This document shows positions 1 to 12,362 of a DNA stretch of 64,000 nucleotides, piece by piece (position 1 is the stretch's first letter; each line of letters begins with the position of its first letter). Origin of the DNA: Macquaria australasica (Eukaryota > Chordata > Actinopteri > Centrarchiformes > Percichthyidae); assembly GCA_005408345.1 (NCBI GenBank), contig SEMN01000788.1, positions 62,001 to 126,000 on the forward strand. The letters are read 5' to 3'. The notes under the pieces were generated by a model. That model was not told the origin of the DNA, made no database searches, and was given only the letters and a program-made list of their open reading frames with translations. Position numbers and translations under genes: made by a program.

Positions 1-987
1 ATACCATGATGATAACCCATCTCCCTACCTCATTCCTAATCTAAACATGCACTAACACAAAGGACATACATTGGGTATGCCCAAGTAACCCCTTTATCAG
101 AGACACAGCAGATCACCTGTGCTGTCTGAGGGCTGACACTCCCGAGCAAAAATGCCAAGGTAGTATGGCTGTCAAGGATGAAGGAATGGAAACCAGGATG
201 GAACAAGCTGGCAATCAATGGCTTGTTAGTGACTGTATCATGACGGTCGTATGACATTAGGATCTCAGTGGTAGGGGTACTAAGTTAACAATCCCAAACC
301 AAACAGTGTTCTTGAATGTCCCACAAGAGGCCACGGTACACATAGCTGACATTGCCCTCCACCATCTTAGTCCAGACCACCTCCATCTTGTTCCCAAGGA
401 CCTGTGAACTGTTCAACCTTAGGGTTGCTCTTAAGGACTGTGACAGGAACCCCAACCTTAAGACCAAAGTGTGAAGCAGGTAGTGACTTTGCTCATGATG
501 TTACACAGGCGCGGGGAGCATTTATGCAGGAGCAACCCTGTGTAGGGCCTCAGCCACTCAAAATGGTGGCTGGGACCGCATGCTCCATTGTTCTGTAGAC
601 AAAGGAGAACCATTGAACTCAGTTACTGTGGAATAAAAATCTTGAAGATGGGCCAGATGGTCTTCAGATCTTGCCCACACTTGTACTTAACTAATAAACT
701 TCAACAAAAACAACTGAGTCGAGATGAGTTCAGATGTGAATAGAGTTTACTGCAGAATCAACAAATTACAGCAAACACGAGTCCTTCCATGGAGTAACTG
801 ACAATACAGTGTACAGATCTTCACTTTTGTACACTCCTCTCACCCCTCCTTTTTTTCTCCTCCTGTTGTGGAGCCTAATACATGGCGCCACCCCTTGATC
901 TTGACCTGATGGACAGGTCGTTTTCCCACGTCTCGGTCCTGACATCATCATATTTCTTTTTTGCAAATTCTCCTCATCCAATATCTA
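1..987. other. Unassigned sequence, no recognised gene
   Basis: I recognise no gene here. Short open frames exist on both strands (for example minus strand 285-467), but they lack known motifs, splice signals or a protein-like composition I can name. A 30-base stretch around 507-540 (GGAGCATTTATGCAGGAGC) recurs near 7938-7956 and may be part of an old dispersed repeat. Confidence 0.4.
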
Positions 988-1151
988 ATTGTGTCATATT
1001 CTAGTTTTTCTGCCAATTTCTCATAGGCCCAATATTTCAGATTAAATACATAATAGTATCTGACTGCGGATAACTGCGTCATATTCTAGAGTCTCTTCCA
1101 ATTCCCATAGACCCAGTGTTTCAGATCAGTAAATAATAGTATCTGACTGCA
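988..1151. repeat. Tandem duplication, two ~84-bp units
   Basis: Two diverged head-to-tail copies are visible at about 988-1069 and 1072-1151. Both contain GTCATATTCTAG, then a CCAATT block, then TTTCAGAT, and end in AATAGTATCTGACTGC. Differences are scattered substitutions and small indels, so the duplication is not recent. Confidence 0.75.
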
Positions 1152-1305
1152 GCTGCTCTTGTTTTTTTTAAAAACAGGTTACACTTGGTACTTGTATTGT
1201 TCACTATTCCTCCAGCCGTCGCCTCCTTCACTATGCTGACTCATCTTGTACTGTTTGATACATTTTATGTGTGTGATACATTTTCTGGTGTGTGTGTGTG
1301 TGCTA

Positions 1306-1557
1306 CATTAAGCTGTGACCTCTCTGTGGTCCTACTTACAGTGTATAACTGATTTTTCTCCTAACCATTATCAATATGATTAACTTTGATTGACTTATAC
1401 ATAATACTGTAATATTGATTATGACTTATTTGACCTCTCTGACCTTACCCTGCAATGATTCAATACTGATTCAGCATTATACATCAATATTATACCACAT
1501 TTGGTGAATAAAATTTCCCACATTACCCAGGATACCTCAACTTTCACACCTGTGTGT
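1306..1557 (+). repeat. Left arm of a 9.4-kb-spaced inverted repeat
   Basis: This 252-bp block, from CATTAAGCTGTGACC to CACACCTGTGTGT, is matched in reverse complement at 10696-10997 with very few differences. The right arm is about 50 bp longer because an internal TAAGTCATAATCAATATT segment is duplicated there. Similarity stops abruptly at both edges. It is either a dispersed repeat present twice in opposite orientation or the ends of one larger unit. Confidence 0.8.
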
Positions 1558-1739
1558 GAAACCCCGCCCATGGATCCAGCTTTCAACTACCATTGGTCGA
1601 GTATTATTTGGTTAATATAAGCAGCGGGCAGATTCAAATCAGTCTCTCTGTGCAACGCTCCAGCTTGCTGGTAAGACACCTCCACTACTGCGCATACCCT
1701 GAAGGTGTTATATCCTGTGTTGTTTCTTTGTGTTCTGGA

Positions 1740-1920
1740 CATATTTTGTTACATCTTATTCTTACATTCAGTGTTTCTGGATTTATTTCCTGTTTTATTT
1801 TGAAATCCTGGTTCTTGTTTTCTTGTGTGCGTGTTACTTCCTGTCTTTGACTGGGCACAGGTGGACCTAATTGAAACTGGCGGGAAAAATAACACTCACC
1901 TGTGTCTGTTTCCCTCATTA
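1740..1920 (+). mobile_element. Gypsy-type LTR, 5' part (interrupted by L2)
   Basis: The text from about 1740 (TTTATTTCCTGTTTTATTTTG..., CTTGTGTGC, ATTTCCTGTCTTTG-like, CACCTGTGTCTGTTTCCCTC) matches the LTRs at 39927-40337, 58713-59082 and 60140-60306. It breaks at 1920 where the L2 copy begins and resumes at 6222. The left LTR terminus is not clear; 1560-1740 has a TATA-like TTAATATAAGCAG and may belong to another element. Confidence 0.65.
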
Positions 1921-2610
1921 ATTCAATTCAATTCAATTCAGTTTTATTTATATAGCGCCATATCATAACAAAGTTATCTCAGGGCACTTTTTCGAATAGA
2001 GCAGGTCTAGACCGACTCTTTATATTTACAGAGACCCAACAGTTCCCACCATGAGCAAGCACTATGCGACAGTGGCAAGGAAAAACTCCCTTTTAACAGG
2101 TAGAAACCTCGAGCAGAACCAGGCTCAAGGTGGGCGGTCATCTGCCTCGACCGGTTGGGTTGAAGGGGGAAGGGGGGAGCGGGAGAGAGAGAGCAGGAGG
2201 AAAGAGAACATACAGCAGCTCAATACAGCATAGATATGGTAATGGCATTGATGTTAACACCAACGAAACAACACTAAGAGCAACATTATAATAGCAATAA
2301 TAATAACAGCAACAACAGCAATAGCATCAGCGGGTGCAGAGCAGGAGCACGGGGGCAGCAGGCGGCAGCAACCACAGACCCAGACTTCCACAGCTCCAGA
2401 GGCAGAAACACCTGCAGAAAGCAACAGAAGGGGAGGGAGAGAGAGAGAGGAGAGAAAGCACACAACTACGGGAAGAAGTTGAATTAATAACAAGCATTGA
2501 TGGGATATGAGGGCGTACAGATGGAGAGGAAGAGGAGGAGAAAGGAGCTCAGTGCATCATAGGAAGTCCCCCGGCAGTCTAGGCCTATAGCAGCATAACT
2601 AAGGGGTGGC

Positions 2611-5600
2611 TCAGGGGTCACCTGAGTCAGCCCTACTATAAGCTTTATCAAAGAGGAAAGTCTTAAGCCTACTCTTAAATGTGAGGAGGTTGTCCGCCTC
2701 CCGTGCACAAACTGGGATCTGGTTCCACAGGAGAGGAGCTTGATAGCTGAAGGCTCTGGCTCCCATTCTACTTTTAGAGACTCTAGGAACCACAAGGAAC
2801 CCTGCATTCTGGGAGCGCAGTGCTCTAGTGGGGTAATAGGGTACTATGAGCTCTTTAAGATATGATAGTGCCTGACCATTTAGGGCTTTGAAGGTGAGGA
2901 GAAGGATTTTAAATTCTATTCTGGATTTTACAGGGAGCCAGTGTAGAGAAGCTAATATTGGAGAAATATGTTCTCTTTTTCTGGTTCTTGTCAGTAAACG
3001 TGCCGCAGCATTCTGAATCAGCTGGAGAGTCTTAAGGGATTTATTGGGGCAGCCTGATAATAGAGAGTTGCAATAGTCCAGCCTAGACGTAACAAATGCA
3101 TGGACTAGTTTTTCTGCATCTTTTTGAGATAGGATGTGCCTGATTTTGCAATGTTACGTAAATGAAAAAAGGCAGTTCTTGAAGTTTGTTTTATTTGGGA
3201 GTTAAAGGACATATCCTGATCAAAGATAACTCCAAGATTCCTTATGGTTTCGCTGGAGGCCAGGGCAATGCCATCTAGAGAAACTATATCTTTAGATAAT
3301 GTGTTTCGAAGGTGTTCGGGGCCAAGTACAATAACTTCGGTTTTGTCTGAGTTTAACATCAGAAAATTGCAGGTCATCCAGGCCTTTATGTCCTTAAGGC
3401 ATGCCTGAAGTTTAGCTAATTGATTGGTTTCATCTGGCTTGATCGATAAATATAATTGGGTATCATCTGCATAACAATGAAAATTTATGGAGTGCTTCCT
3501 AATAATATTGCCTAAAGGAAGCATATATAAGGTAAATAGAATTGGTCCAAGCACAGAACCTTGTGGAACTCCGTGACTAACTTTGGCGTGCATAGAGGAT
3601 TCATCATTAGCATGTACAAACTGATATCGATCTGATAAATAGGATTTAAACCAGCTTAGTGCAGTACCTTTAATGCCAATAAAATGTTCTAGTCTCTGTA
3701 ATAGAATGTGATGGTCAATGGTATTGAATGCAGCACTAAGATCTAGTAAGACAAGTACAGAGACAAGTCCTTTGTCTGATGCAATTAGAAGGTCATTTGT
3801 AACTTTCACCAGTGCTGTCTCTGTGCTATGATGCACTCTAAATCCTGACTGAAAATCCTCAAACAGCTTGTTGTTGTGTAGAAAGTCACACAACTGATTG
3901 GCTTACTTGCTTTCTCAAGGATCTTAGAGAGAAAAGGAGGGTTAGATATAGGTCTATAATTTGACAAAATCCCTGGATCAAGAGTGGGCTTTTAAGAAGA
4001 GGCTTACAGCTACTTTAAAGGACTGTGGCATAGCCTTTAAATAAGGACAGATTGATCATATCTAATGTTACATGAAAGTGCTAACTAAGGGTAAAATTTC
4101 TTTAAGCAGCCCTAGTTGGGGCCGGGGTCTAAGGGCACTGCGTTGATGGCTTAGATGAGGAAATCATGGAAGTTAGTTGATTACGGTTGATGGGAGAAAA
4201 GCAGTCTAAATGTACAGGTTTTACAGTTGTTTCTAAAAGGTTCCTGTGTTTGAAGATAAGTCAGTACCAACTGAGGGGCAGGAGGTGCTGTTTTTTCTCT
4301 AATAGTTAAATTTTATCTTTAAAGCTCATGAAGTCGTACTACGGGTCTATGGGAATACATGGCTTCAACAGAGCTGTGACTCTCTGTCGGCCACAACAGT
4401 GCTGAACAGAAACCTAGGGTTGTTCTTATTTTCCTCTATTAATGATGAGTAGTAAGCTGCTCTGGCATTACAGAGGGCCTTCCTAAATTTTAAGACTATC
4501 TTGCCAGGTTCGCGTGATTCTTCCAGATTGGTGAGCAGCCAATTCCTTTTCAAGTTTTCGATGTTTGTTTTAATTTAGGTTTGCGGGTTGCATACCATGG
4601 AGGCTAACCTCCTCTGTTTTATTATCTTCTTCTTTTTAGAAGCGATAGAGTCGAGTGTTATTCGTAGTGAGCCTGCAGCACTATCAACAAGATGATCAAT
4701 TTGGGAGGGACTAAAGTTAGCATAGGAGTCATCTGTTACATTGAGACATGGAACTGAATTTAATGCCGATGGAATCACTTCCTTAAATTTAGCTACAGCA
4801 CTATCAGATAGACATCTAGTGTAGGAATGTTTGCCTAATGGCGTGTAGTCCAGTAATAGGAATTCAAAAGTTAATAGAAAATGGTCTGATAAAAAAGAAT
4901 TCTGTGGAAAGACTATTAGATGTTCAATTTCAATCCCATAAACAAGAACAAGGTCGAGGGTGTGGTTAAAACAGTGAGTGAGTTTATGTACACTCTGACA
5001 GAAGCCAATCGAATCTAGTAATGAGATAAACCCAGCACTAAGGCTATCATTTTCTACATCCACATGAATATTAAAATCACCTACAATAATTATTTTATCT
5101 GTTTTAAGGACTAAACCTGATAAGAACTCTGAGAATTCAGATAAAAATTCAGAATACGGTCCAGGAGCTCGGTACACTGTAACAAATAGAATTGGCTGTA
5201 CTGTTTTCCAGGTTGGGTGTGAAAGGCTAAGAACAAGGCTTTCGAACGAGGTATAATTTAATTTAGGTTTAGGTTTGATTAATAGGCTTGAGTCGAAGAT
5301 GGCTGCAACTCCACCTCCTCGGCCTGAGCCTCGAGGAATGTGAGTATTAATGTGACTGGGGGGAGTGGATTCATTTAGGCTAACATATTCACCTTGACAC
5401 AGCCAGGTTTCAGTAAGACAAAATAAATCAACATTATGATCTGATATTAGATCGTTTACTAGAACAGCTTTAGATGAGAGAGATCTGATATTTAAGAGTC
5501 CACATTTAATTCTCCTATTTTGGTGTACTGTTGCAGTGGTGGTTTTACTTTTTATTAGGTTTTTATGTGTAACTCTTCTTCTGTTTACTTTTGATTTAAA

Positions 5601-5717
5601 TAATTTAAGTGGTCTGGGGGCAGACAACCTCTCTGTGGAGTTTAGGGTGGGTAACTGCTCTAATGGAAGCGCAGAGAAGCGTGTGGGACTGCAACTCTGC
5701 CTCCTGGTCTGGACCAC
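2611..5717 (-). pseudogene. L2 ORF2 (APE endonuclease-reverse transcriptase), degenerate
   Basis: ORF2 nicks target DNA and reverse-transcribes the element RNA. It opens at 5717 (MVQTRRQ...) with an apurinic-type endonuclease: NIRSL, LTETWL, VYRAPGP, GDFNIHVD and SDH motifs are all present in a 380-residue open frame down to 4575. The central part (about 3900-4570) is broken by several indels. The reverse transcriptase resumes at 3893-3105 with GVPQGSVLGP and the catalytic YADDTQLYLS box; the C-terminal part falls into other frames down to the SRADSGDP stop at 2611. Several frameshifts make this copy inactive. Confidence 0.9.
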
Positions 5718-5753
5718 AGACTGTATTAAGTCTATGGTCTGAACTCTGAGTTG

Positions 5754-6221
5754 TCATGGCTTTGGGCCACTAATAAATTCGGCCAGATTTCTAGATATGA
5801 GAGAGGCTCCATCCAAAGTGGGATGAATGCCATCTCTCCTAATCAGACCAGGTCTTCTCCAGAAAGTCCGCCAATTATCTACAAAGCCCACATCATTACC
5901 TGGACACCACCTGGACACCCACCGGTTGAATGATGACATGCGGCTATACATGTCATCGCTAGTAAGATCAGGCAGGGGCCCAGAGAAAACTACGGAGTCC
6001 GACATTGTCTTTGCATATGTACACACCGACTCCACATTAATTTTCGTGACCTCCGATTGGCGCAATCGGCTGTCATTACCGCCGATGTGAATAACAATTT
6101 TAGCATATTTACGTTTATCCTTAGCCAGCAGTTTTAAATAGGATTGGACGTCGCCCGCTCTGGCCCCTGGGATGCATTTGACTATGGCCGCTGGTGTCGC
6201 TGGTGTTGCTGGTGTCGCTAA
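5754..6221 (-). pseudogene. L2 ORF1, C-terminal fragment (SGNH/esterase domain)
   Basis: Only the C-terminal part of ORF1 remains. It contains the end of the SGNH-hydrolase fold, including the block-V-like DGIHPTLDG with Asp and His, and ends in FISGPKP before a stop at 5754. The Gly-Asn block (VHIGGND-like) lies just upstream at about 6070-6090. Fuller copies of the same ORF are at 21073 and 34667. The N-terminal zinc/coiled-coil region is missing because of 5' truncation. Confidence 0.8.
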
Positions 6222-6476
6222 TCATTAGTTACATCCCTATATATACCGGTCCCTTTCTTTTGTTCTTTGTTGGTTCATTGTCAGTTTTCCTGTGTGCCTT
6301 CAGTTTAGCTTGTCTGATTGCTGTGACCATGTTTCCTTGTGCTGCTCCCTGTGTTTCTGTCCACAAACCTGGATCTCCTGTATGTGAGTTTTCTTTGTGT
6401 TTCATAAAACCTTGGAACTGCTGGAGCCTCGTCTGCACTTGGGTCCTTTCCCGACTACTCACCACGACAGAAGGAG
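6222..6476 (+). mobile_element. Gypsy-type LTR, 3' part (resumes after L2)
   Basis: After the L2 copy the LTR continues with CCCTATATATACCGGTCCC (the probable TATA region), a CTTTTGTTCTTTGTTGG block and ends CTGCACTTGGGTCCTTTCCC...CACGACA. The order of blocks is the same as in the LTR at 58713-59082. The ACGACA end would be the LTR terminus, at about 6471-6476. I see no convincing gag downstream. Confidence 0.6.
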
Positions 6477-9400
6477 TTTTCCCTCCTTTTTATATATATA
6501 TATTTTTTTTGGACAAAGAACAAAGTTTTTTTCTGATCACCATTTGGCCACGGTAGTGTATGATTAGCTTAGCTTTGTTCAAGGACTCTAGTAAATACTA
6601 GGGACAACCAGTTTTTGAATTTCCACTGCAAGACAACAGTAGATTTTCTTTTTGAAGAACGGAAAGGCGACCAGTTTCCCTTCTCCTCCTGTTTTCTTCA
6701 ATGTTGACAACCGTCTGCTTTTGAATCCACCGCTGTGTCTGAGGAACAAAGCAGATGTGTCTTTTTCGCTGACGAGCATAAGACAAAGGACCATCCCACG
6801 CCAGGAAACTACTGTGGATCACACGGAATGATCCCTCAAGTAAGGCTTGATATCTGGGCAGATTTAGATAAACTTTTTTTTTTTGTGAATGCTAAATCTT
6901 TATTTTTGATGATGAAATGTGAGTTTTGATGCTGTATTTTTATACTTGAATGCTGTTTGTTGTTGATGGTGGTTTGACAATCTAATTTGGTGAAGCTGTG
7001 CTTGCTTGGTTAGTCTGACTGGTCGTTCAGTTCCATTGTCAGTGGTGGTTTCACAGTTGCATCTATCTCTGTGTTTCTTTTACACGCTTCCTCACGGACG
7101 GTCAGACGGTCTGTTTCGCGCGTGTCATTTCCACACGTGCATGGTAATGGCTCCACTGCTCTACATCTGGTCCCGCCATTTTCCCTTCTCCTCCCTTTGT
7201 TCCACATCTACACACATACACCACATGGTCCTCAGTTCCCTACCTGCTCACTGAGCCCACATTTTGTTTTCACCCTTACTTTGTTGTCCCTCTAGACACA
7301 CTCTCACATACACCCTCCCACGCACGCTTGTATACAACTCCACCACTAGTTAGATTTCCTGTTTGTTTTGTTATAATTTAAGTAGCGTTGGCTATTTGAA
7401 TTATTACTGTTGAACTATAATAAACCTTGTTATAATATAACAAGTGTTCCTGGTTGTCTTTGCTTGAATGTTGTGCTGAAGCCAGCCACTGCCACGTAAA
7501 GAACTCCTAAATTTCCTTCAGAGTATGGTTATATTGTTGGTGTTGTAAACCTAACTGTAATCAGGATTTAGACACATGATCTAATTTCCCTGTTTTGATT
7601 ATTTTAATTAAAATACCAAAATTCATGGTAAACTAATGAGACTGAGATCAATTAACCTGCTATAATTTTCCCTTTGTTAAAAAGGGTGGTGCCCTGAGGA
7701 ACTTTAATATTAAAGTAATTATTTTTTAATCATTTTTGGTAATTCCTGACTGCATAAAATTGATAAAACCTGTTGCCCCTACACCTGTAAATGTGTTGTC
7801 ATGATTCCAGGTATGTGGGTTTATTCATAGCTATTGGTTCTTTATTTTCTGAAAGTATTCTGGTTATTTTATTAATGTATTGTGATAGAAGTTGCATCAT
7901 TTGCTCTTCTCACACGGACTTTCTCCTGGAAACGTGTGGAGCATTTATGCAGGAGCGACTCTGTAAATGTGTATTGCCCAATGTCTTCCATTGCAACTGG
8001 ACTCATGAAGAAACAAAATGCTTTGATCATCCCAGGAGGTGCAATTATTCCAGGGCAGATGGGAGTGGCAGGGGAAAGTCTGAGGGTATCTGGACTAGTG
8101 GGGAAAACAAATGTGGCTGCAGAGGAGGGACAGGGAGACAGACTGTGACAATGAAGTGGATTTAAAAAAAAAAAAAAAAATCTCATTCAATAATATATGC
8201 ATATTTTTGCAAATGCTTAGAGATTTGAGAAGTAAAAGCTTCACTTGCAACAAACATTTTCATGATGGCACATCCTGAGTCTTTTGGTTAGAACCCCAGC
8301 TGCTTTTAAAACAAGAACAACCCTGACAGCTGTCAAATTTCATTTCTTGAAATGACATTTCTGTAGATGCTGCTGATAAACATTATTTGTTGGCTTCTAG
8401 AGCATCCTAGTGCTTCACTTGTGTAAGGCATGTAGAGTATACCAGTGGTCCTGTATGTGTGAATCCTTCTCTGGCCCTTTGTCACATGTCATCCATCTGT
8501 CCTGTCCCACTTCATTGTATACTACCCAACAAGAAAAGCAAGAACTACTAGAAAGCAATCTCAATGTGCACGTTGACTTGTTCTGTGCAGTGATTCAGTG
8601 TTAATGCAGGGCTTTTCTTTCTGATTCCTGGACTAATGCCACAACCCTGAAGTCATTGGGACAACATCCAAGTAAATCTCATCTGCATCACTGTTTTTTT
8701 GATTATCTAATAAACGGACAGCCACCCCCCTGAAATGCTAGTTTCTCACATTTGTGAAGCCAACTGTTCACTGGCTGTCTGGCCCAGTCCAGTCCGATCA
8801 CTATGGTGGTTACTGACTGCAAATGGTGCGGAAGCGGCCAGCATGGATTGTTCTCACTGGACTGAGAAATGTCAGCACATATCTGCTTCAGCCAAAAACA
8901 CTTTGAGCTTATTGACATGCTAATTTTTATGTTGAGAGCACATTTCAAAACAGAGCTGATTTAAAGAGGTAGTGATTACTAACTGCAGGATTTTATGTCC
9001 ACCTTTACAGAGTGAGCTGCATGAATGAGAGATCATTTTGCTTTGCACATTTAAATGACCTGAAACATTTTGTTGGATAGTGCATGGGTGGAGATTATAT
9101 AACTGTCCTGACTTTTGCTGAATCCATACAGTACCTTGCTACTTTGTCTGTTACCCATTCTTTTAATCACAAATTACTTAATGAGACATACACAAAACCA
9201 TACACAACGTGTGTGTGTGTTGGATGGCAGCGAAAGAGACATAATGAAGCTTACAATCATCCATAATACTGCAAGTCTAGTGTATCACGCTTATAGATCG
9301 AGACAGACTATATTAAGCCTTATTTTATATAGCGCAAAACATTACTTAATACCTCAACCTAGAATCACTGCAGTGTCACAGTAGACTAGAGTAGTAATGT

Positions 9401-10690
9401 ACCTGCCAACATAAATCAGACATTCAAACGCATTTTCTTTCATTTGTGTGGTGTTATGTGCAACATGAATTGCCACTTTCCTCACTAAGATCTTAGTTAT
9501 GCAGTAATAATGGGAAGTGCAGTGTATAAGGAGGATATTTACTAAGCCAGTCGCAAATGACCATCAGAGGTGCAACATTTTACGACACCGCAATTCTTAT
9601 TTAGTGGGGTATTTACTAAAACTGCAGATGTAAATGACCATCTGTACTTCATCTGATTTTCATAAAGTGCCACTAAATAAGATATGATGTGGAGATATGC
9701 GCAACATCTGTGATATTGAAGAAATATTGGTTGAAGAGAAGACTCTAGAACTGCTGAAGTTCATTCACCCTGCAGGAGGAAGGCTGTATGTGAGGAAATA
9801 TTAATTAAATAGCCTGATGTTATCGGCTCAACAAAAAAGATCAGTGACTGAATGAGATAAGGAAAGTCAGTGTGAGATGTGTTAAAACTTTTCAGCACCT
9901 TCAACATGATTATTTCTGTAAACAGATTTAATCATGGTTAGAGCTACTATCAGCCATTAAAAGCCAAACAGCAGGAAACAAAAGGTAACTGTAAAAAAAA
10001 AAAAAAAAAACAGGTTGTTGCTGCTGCTCTGTCTTGTGTTGTTTTGCTGTGTGGAGAGCTCCGGTAAAGAACCTTTTATAATGCATCTTTTAACTTGCGT
10101 TTCTCTCCCCCTCTTTTGCTCTGTCTCTCTCCTTTTCAACCTGACTATATAGTGTCTCACTGCTGCAGATTTACATCTGCCTTTCCCAGAAATTTATTTT
10201 TAGACGGTTTCCTGCTGAAGTGGTCAGTATGTGATGATAAATCAGGTGCAGCGGCTATTAGTATGAATTGAAAACAAGCTCAGAATCATAATGTTAATAT
10301 GCTGATGTTTAGCAGGTATATTGTTTACCATTTCACACTCAAAAACAAACTTCGATAAGCAACACAAAAGGTGAGATTTATGCTTTATTGGATGTTTTTT
10401 CAAACTGTTTTTCAGTTTTACAAGAGAAATTACTTCAAGGATGAAGATTAACTACAATTAGCAAATGTAACCATCCCACATCCGTTTAGGAACAGTACAC
10501 AGCCGCTTCCCTGAACTTTTCTATGGGACCTTCCAAACAGGGCTAAGTACAACTGGGCCTAATGGGAATGTCATTAGCTTTACTGGTATTTGGTCATAAC
10601 CCAGAGTATTGGAGTTATTACAAAATTTCATGGCAATCCATCTAATAGTTAAAGTGGTATGGAATCGAAAGACAGACCAACATTGCCAAT
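6477..10690. other. 4.2 kb without a recognisable gene
   Basis: The stretch is AT-rich with a short TA/T tract at 6491-6520, poly-A runs at 8164-8179 and 9993-10010, and a TG run near 9211. A plus-strand frame at about 7990-8148 (ending in GDRL) looks mildly protein-like but has no motif I know. The sequence at about 10505-10690 (CAAAATTTCATGGCAATCCATC...) resembles a widespread decayed teleost repeat also seen near 39650-39745. No exon pair with convincing splice junctions was found. Confidence 0.4.
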
Positions 10691-10695
10691 TAGAG

Positions 10696-10997
10696 ACACA
10701 CAGGTGTGAAAGTTGAGGTATCCTGGGTAATGTGGGAAATTTTATTCACCAAATGTGGTATAATATTGATGTATAATGCTGAATCAGTATTGAATCATTG
10801 CAGGGTAAGGTCAGAGAGGTCAAATAAGTCATAATCAATATTACAGTATTATGTATAAGTCAATCAAAGTTAATCATATAAGTCATAATCAATATTACAG
10901 TATTATGTATAAGTCAAAGTTAATCATATTGATAATGGTTAGGAGAAAAATCAGTTATACACTGTAAGTAGGACCACAGAGAGGTCACAGCTTAATG
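10696..10997 (-). repeat. Right arm of the long-range inverted repeat
   Basis: This is the reverse complement of 1306-1557. It contains an internal near-perfect direct duplication: ATAAGTCATAATCAATATT followed by ACAGTATTATGTATAAGTCA occurs twice between about 10825 and 10920, which accounts for the roughly 50-bp length difference between the two arms. Confidence 0.8.
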
Positions 10998-12112
10998 AAA
11001 AATGAAATAATACATTTTCAATTGATAAAATCAACTATTGCCATCAGAAACAGCTGGCTCACTTTAGTGATATGTTGATGCTGGTATACTATGTTAAAAG
11101 TATGTGTGCGTTTCCCTTCAACTGTACTAAATAGCAGGTTCTTCCAAATGGAACATTAAGGCAGGGACAGACCACAAACATCTTTTGTGTAACGTGCCTG
11201 TTTTTTTTTTCTGCAATGACCTCTCACTCTAACGAACCCCAACTGCTGCCATTTATATGCCCATTTACCATTTTGAGTCAAATAATGCAAATAAACATCT
11301 GGAATACCGCAGTCACACGTTTCTGGAGCTGGTGAGGTTTTAAAGGTTTTAGAAACGTCACATAATTTGTTAATTTCCTGGAACCATTTGTGGTAAATGA
11401 GATTTATTTCTAAAGTACATTCATGAGAGCATCATTTCACTTCATACTGAATGTTTCTCTGTCCTAACAAATTTCTAGAACACTATTTGGCAACATAGCA
11501 AGTATTTTATTCAATCTGTGTGCTTCCAGCCCCAGCAGAAGATTTCATAGTGATATGGATAATCAATAACAGTGCAGCCTCCTCCATAACAGCCTTCCGT
11601 TATAGGAATCCATCATCAGCTGCACAATGATCGCTCAGTGAGGCTTCTTTGGGGGAGATTTATACTGAGGCTTTCATAGGGCAATCATTCAGAGAGCAGT
11701 GTTTTGGCTATCACACAGAGGGGGGAATAATCCCAAAAAGAAATGGTAGTAAATTGAACTGTCCAAGCCAAAATATGTGATGCAACTTATCATCCAGATG
11801 GAAATGGCAGTGAAATGTCTGCTCATTGAAAGTAGTGCAGACTCACCTGGAAAAACACTGCCGTTTGGTGTCATTGGGTTGTTTGTCTATGTATGTCCTA
11901 TTTTACTTTTTACTTTGTCTGACAGGAGGTATCCTTGTAAAGAGAGCTACCACGAGGAAACAATTATATCTGTGCTTGTTTTAATTCCACTTTCATTTCA
12001 TATCTGATGATCCATACAAGGTTGCCATTGCCATTTCAAGTACACGGCAAAAATGTACATCATTTGTCTATAACAAGTGAATGAAAACTGGTCAAAACAT
12101 CCACACACTTAT
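10998..12112. other. Gene-less stretch
   Basis: I see no recognised gene or element in this 1.1-kb stretch. It is AT-rich single-copy-looking sequence with only short chance open frames on both strands. Confidence 0.4.
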
Positions 12113-12362
12113 TCAATTCAATTCAATTCAGTTTTATTTATATAGCGCCATATCATAACAAAGTTATCTCAGGGCACTTTTTCGAATAGAGCAAGTCTAG
12201 ACCGACTCTTTATATTTACAGAGACCCAACAGTTCCCACCATGAGCAAGCACTATGCGACAGTGGCAAGGAAAAACTCCCTTTTAACAGGTAGAAACCTC
12301 GAGCAGAACCAGGCTCAAGGTGGGAGCGGGAGAGAGAGAGCAGGAGGAAAGAGAACATACAA
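12113..12362 (-). mobile_element. L2 LINE, copy B, 3' end fragment
   Basis: It starts with the same ATTCAATTCAATTCAGTTTT tail and the GAGCAAGCACTATGCGACAG block as the other copies. It is missing about 40 bp (the CGGTCATCTGCCTCGACCGG segment) and stops after GGAAAGAGAACATACA. This is a strongly 5'-truncated insertion with no coding capacity, in the same orientation as the other copies. Confidence 0.9.

Larger units (their letters stand above)
1921..6221 (-). mobile_element. L2-clade LINE, copy A, 5' truncated
   Basis: This is a minus-strand non-LTR retrotransposon. Its 3' end (left side here) is the ATTCAATTCAATTCA tail followed by TTTATATAGCGCCATATC, shared with the copies at 12113, 17372 and 30812. 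It contains ORF2 (endonuclease plus reverse transcriptase) and the C-terminal half of ORF1, and is truncated within ORF1 after GCCGCTGGTGTCGCT. TCATTA flanks it at 1915-1920 and 6222-6227, which fits a target-site duplication. The insertion split a gypsy-type LTR. Clade assignment to L2 rests on the ORF1 esterase domain, the ORF2 reverse-transcriptase motifs and the short-repeat 3' tail. Confidence 0.9.

Noticed and set aside
285..467. Minus-strand frame that could be part of a retroelement polyprotein
   Set aside because: No motif that I can name; the neighbouring frames look equally plausible.
2254..2493. Leu-rich minus-strand frames here and at 17589-17948 and 31032-31403
   Set aside because: They lie in the L2 3' UTR (GA-rich and GCAGCAG-rich stretch) and recur only because the L2 recurs.
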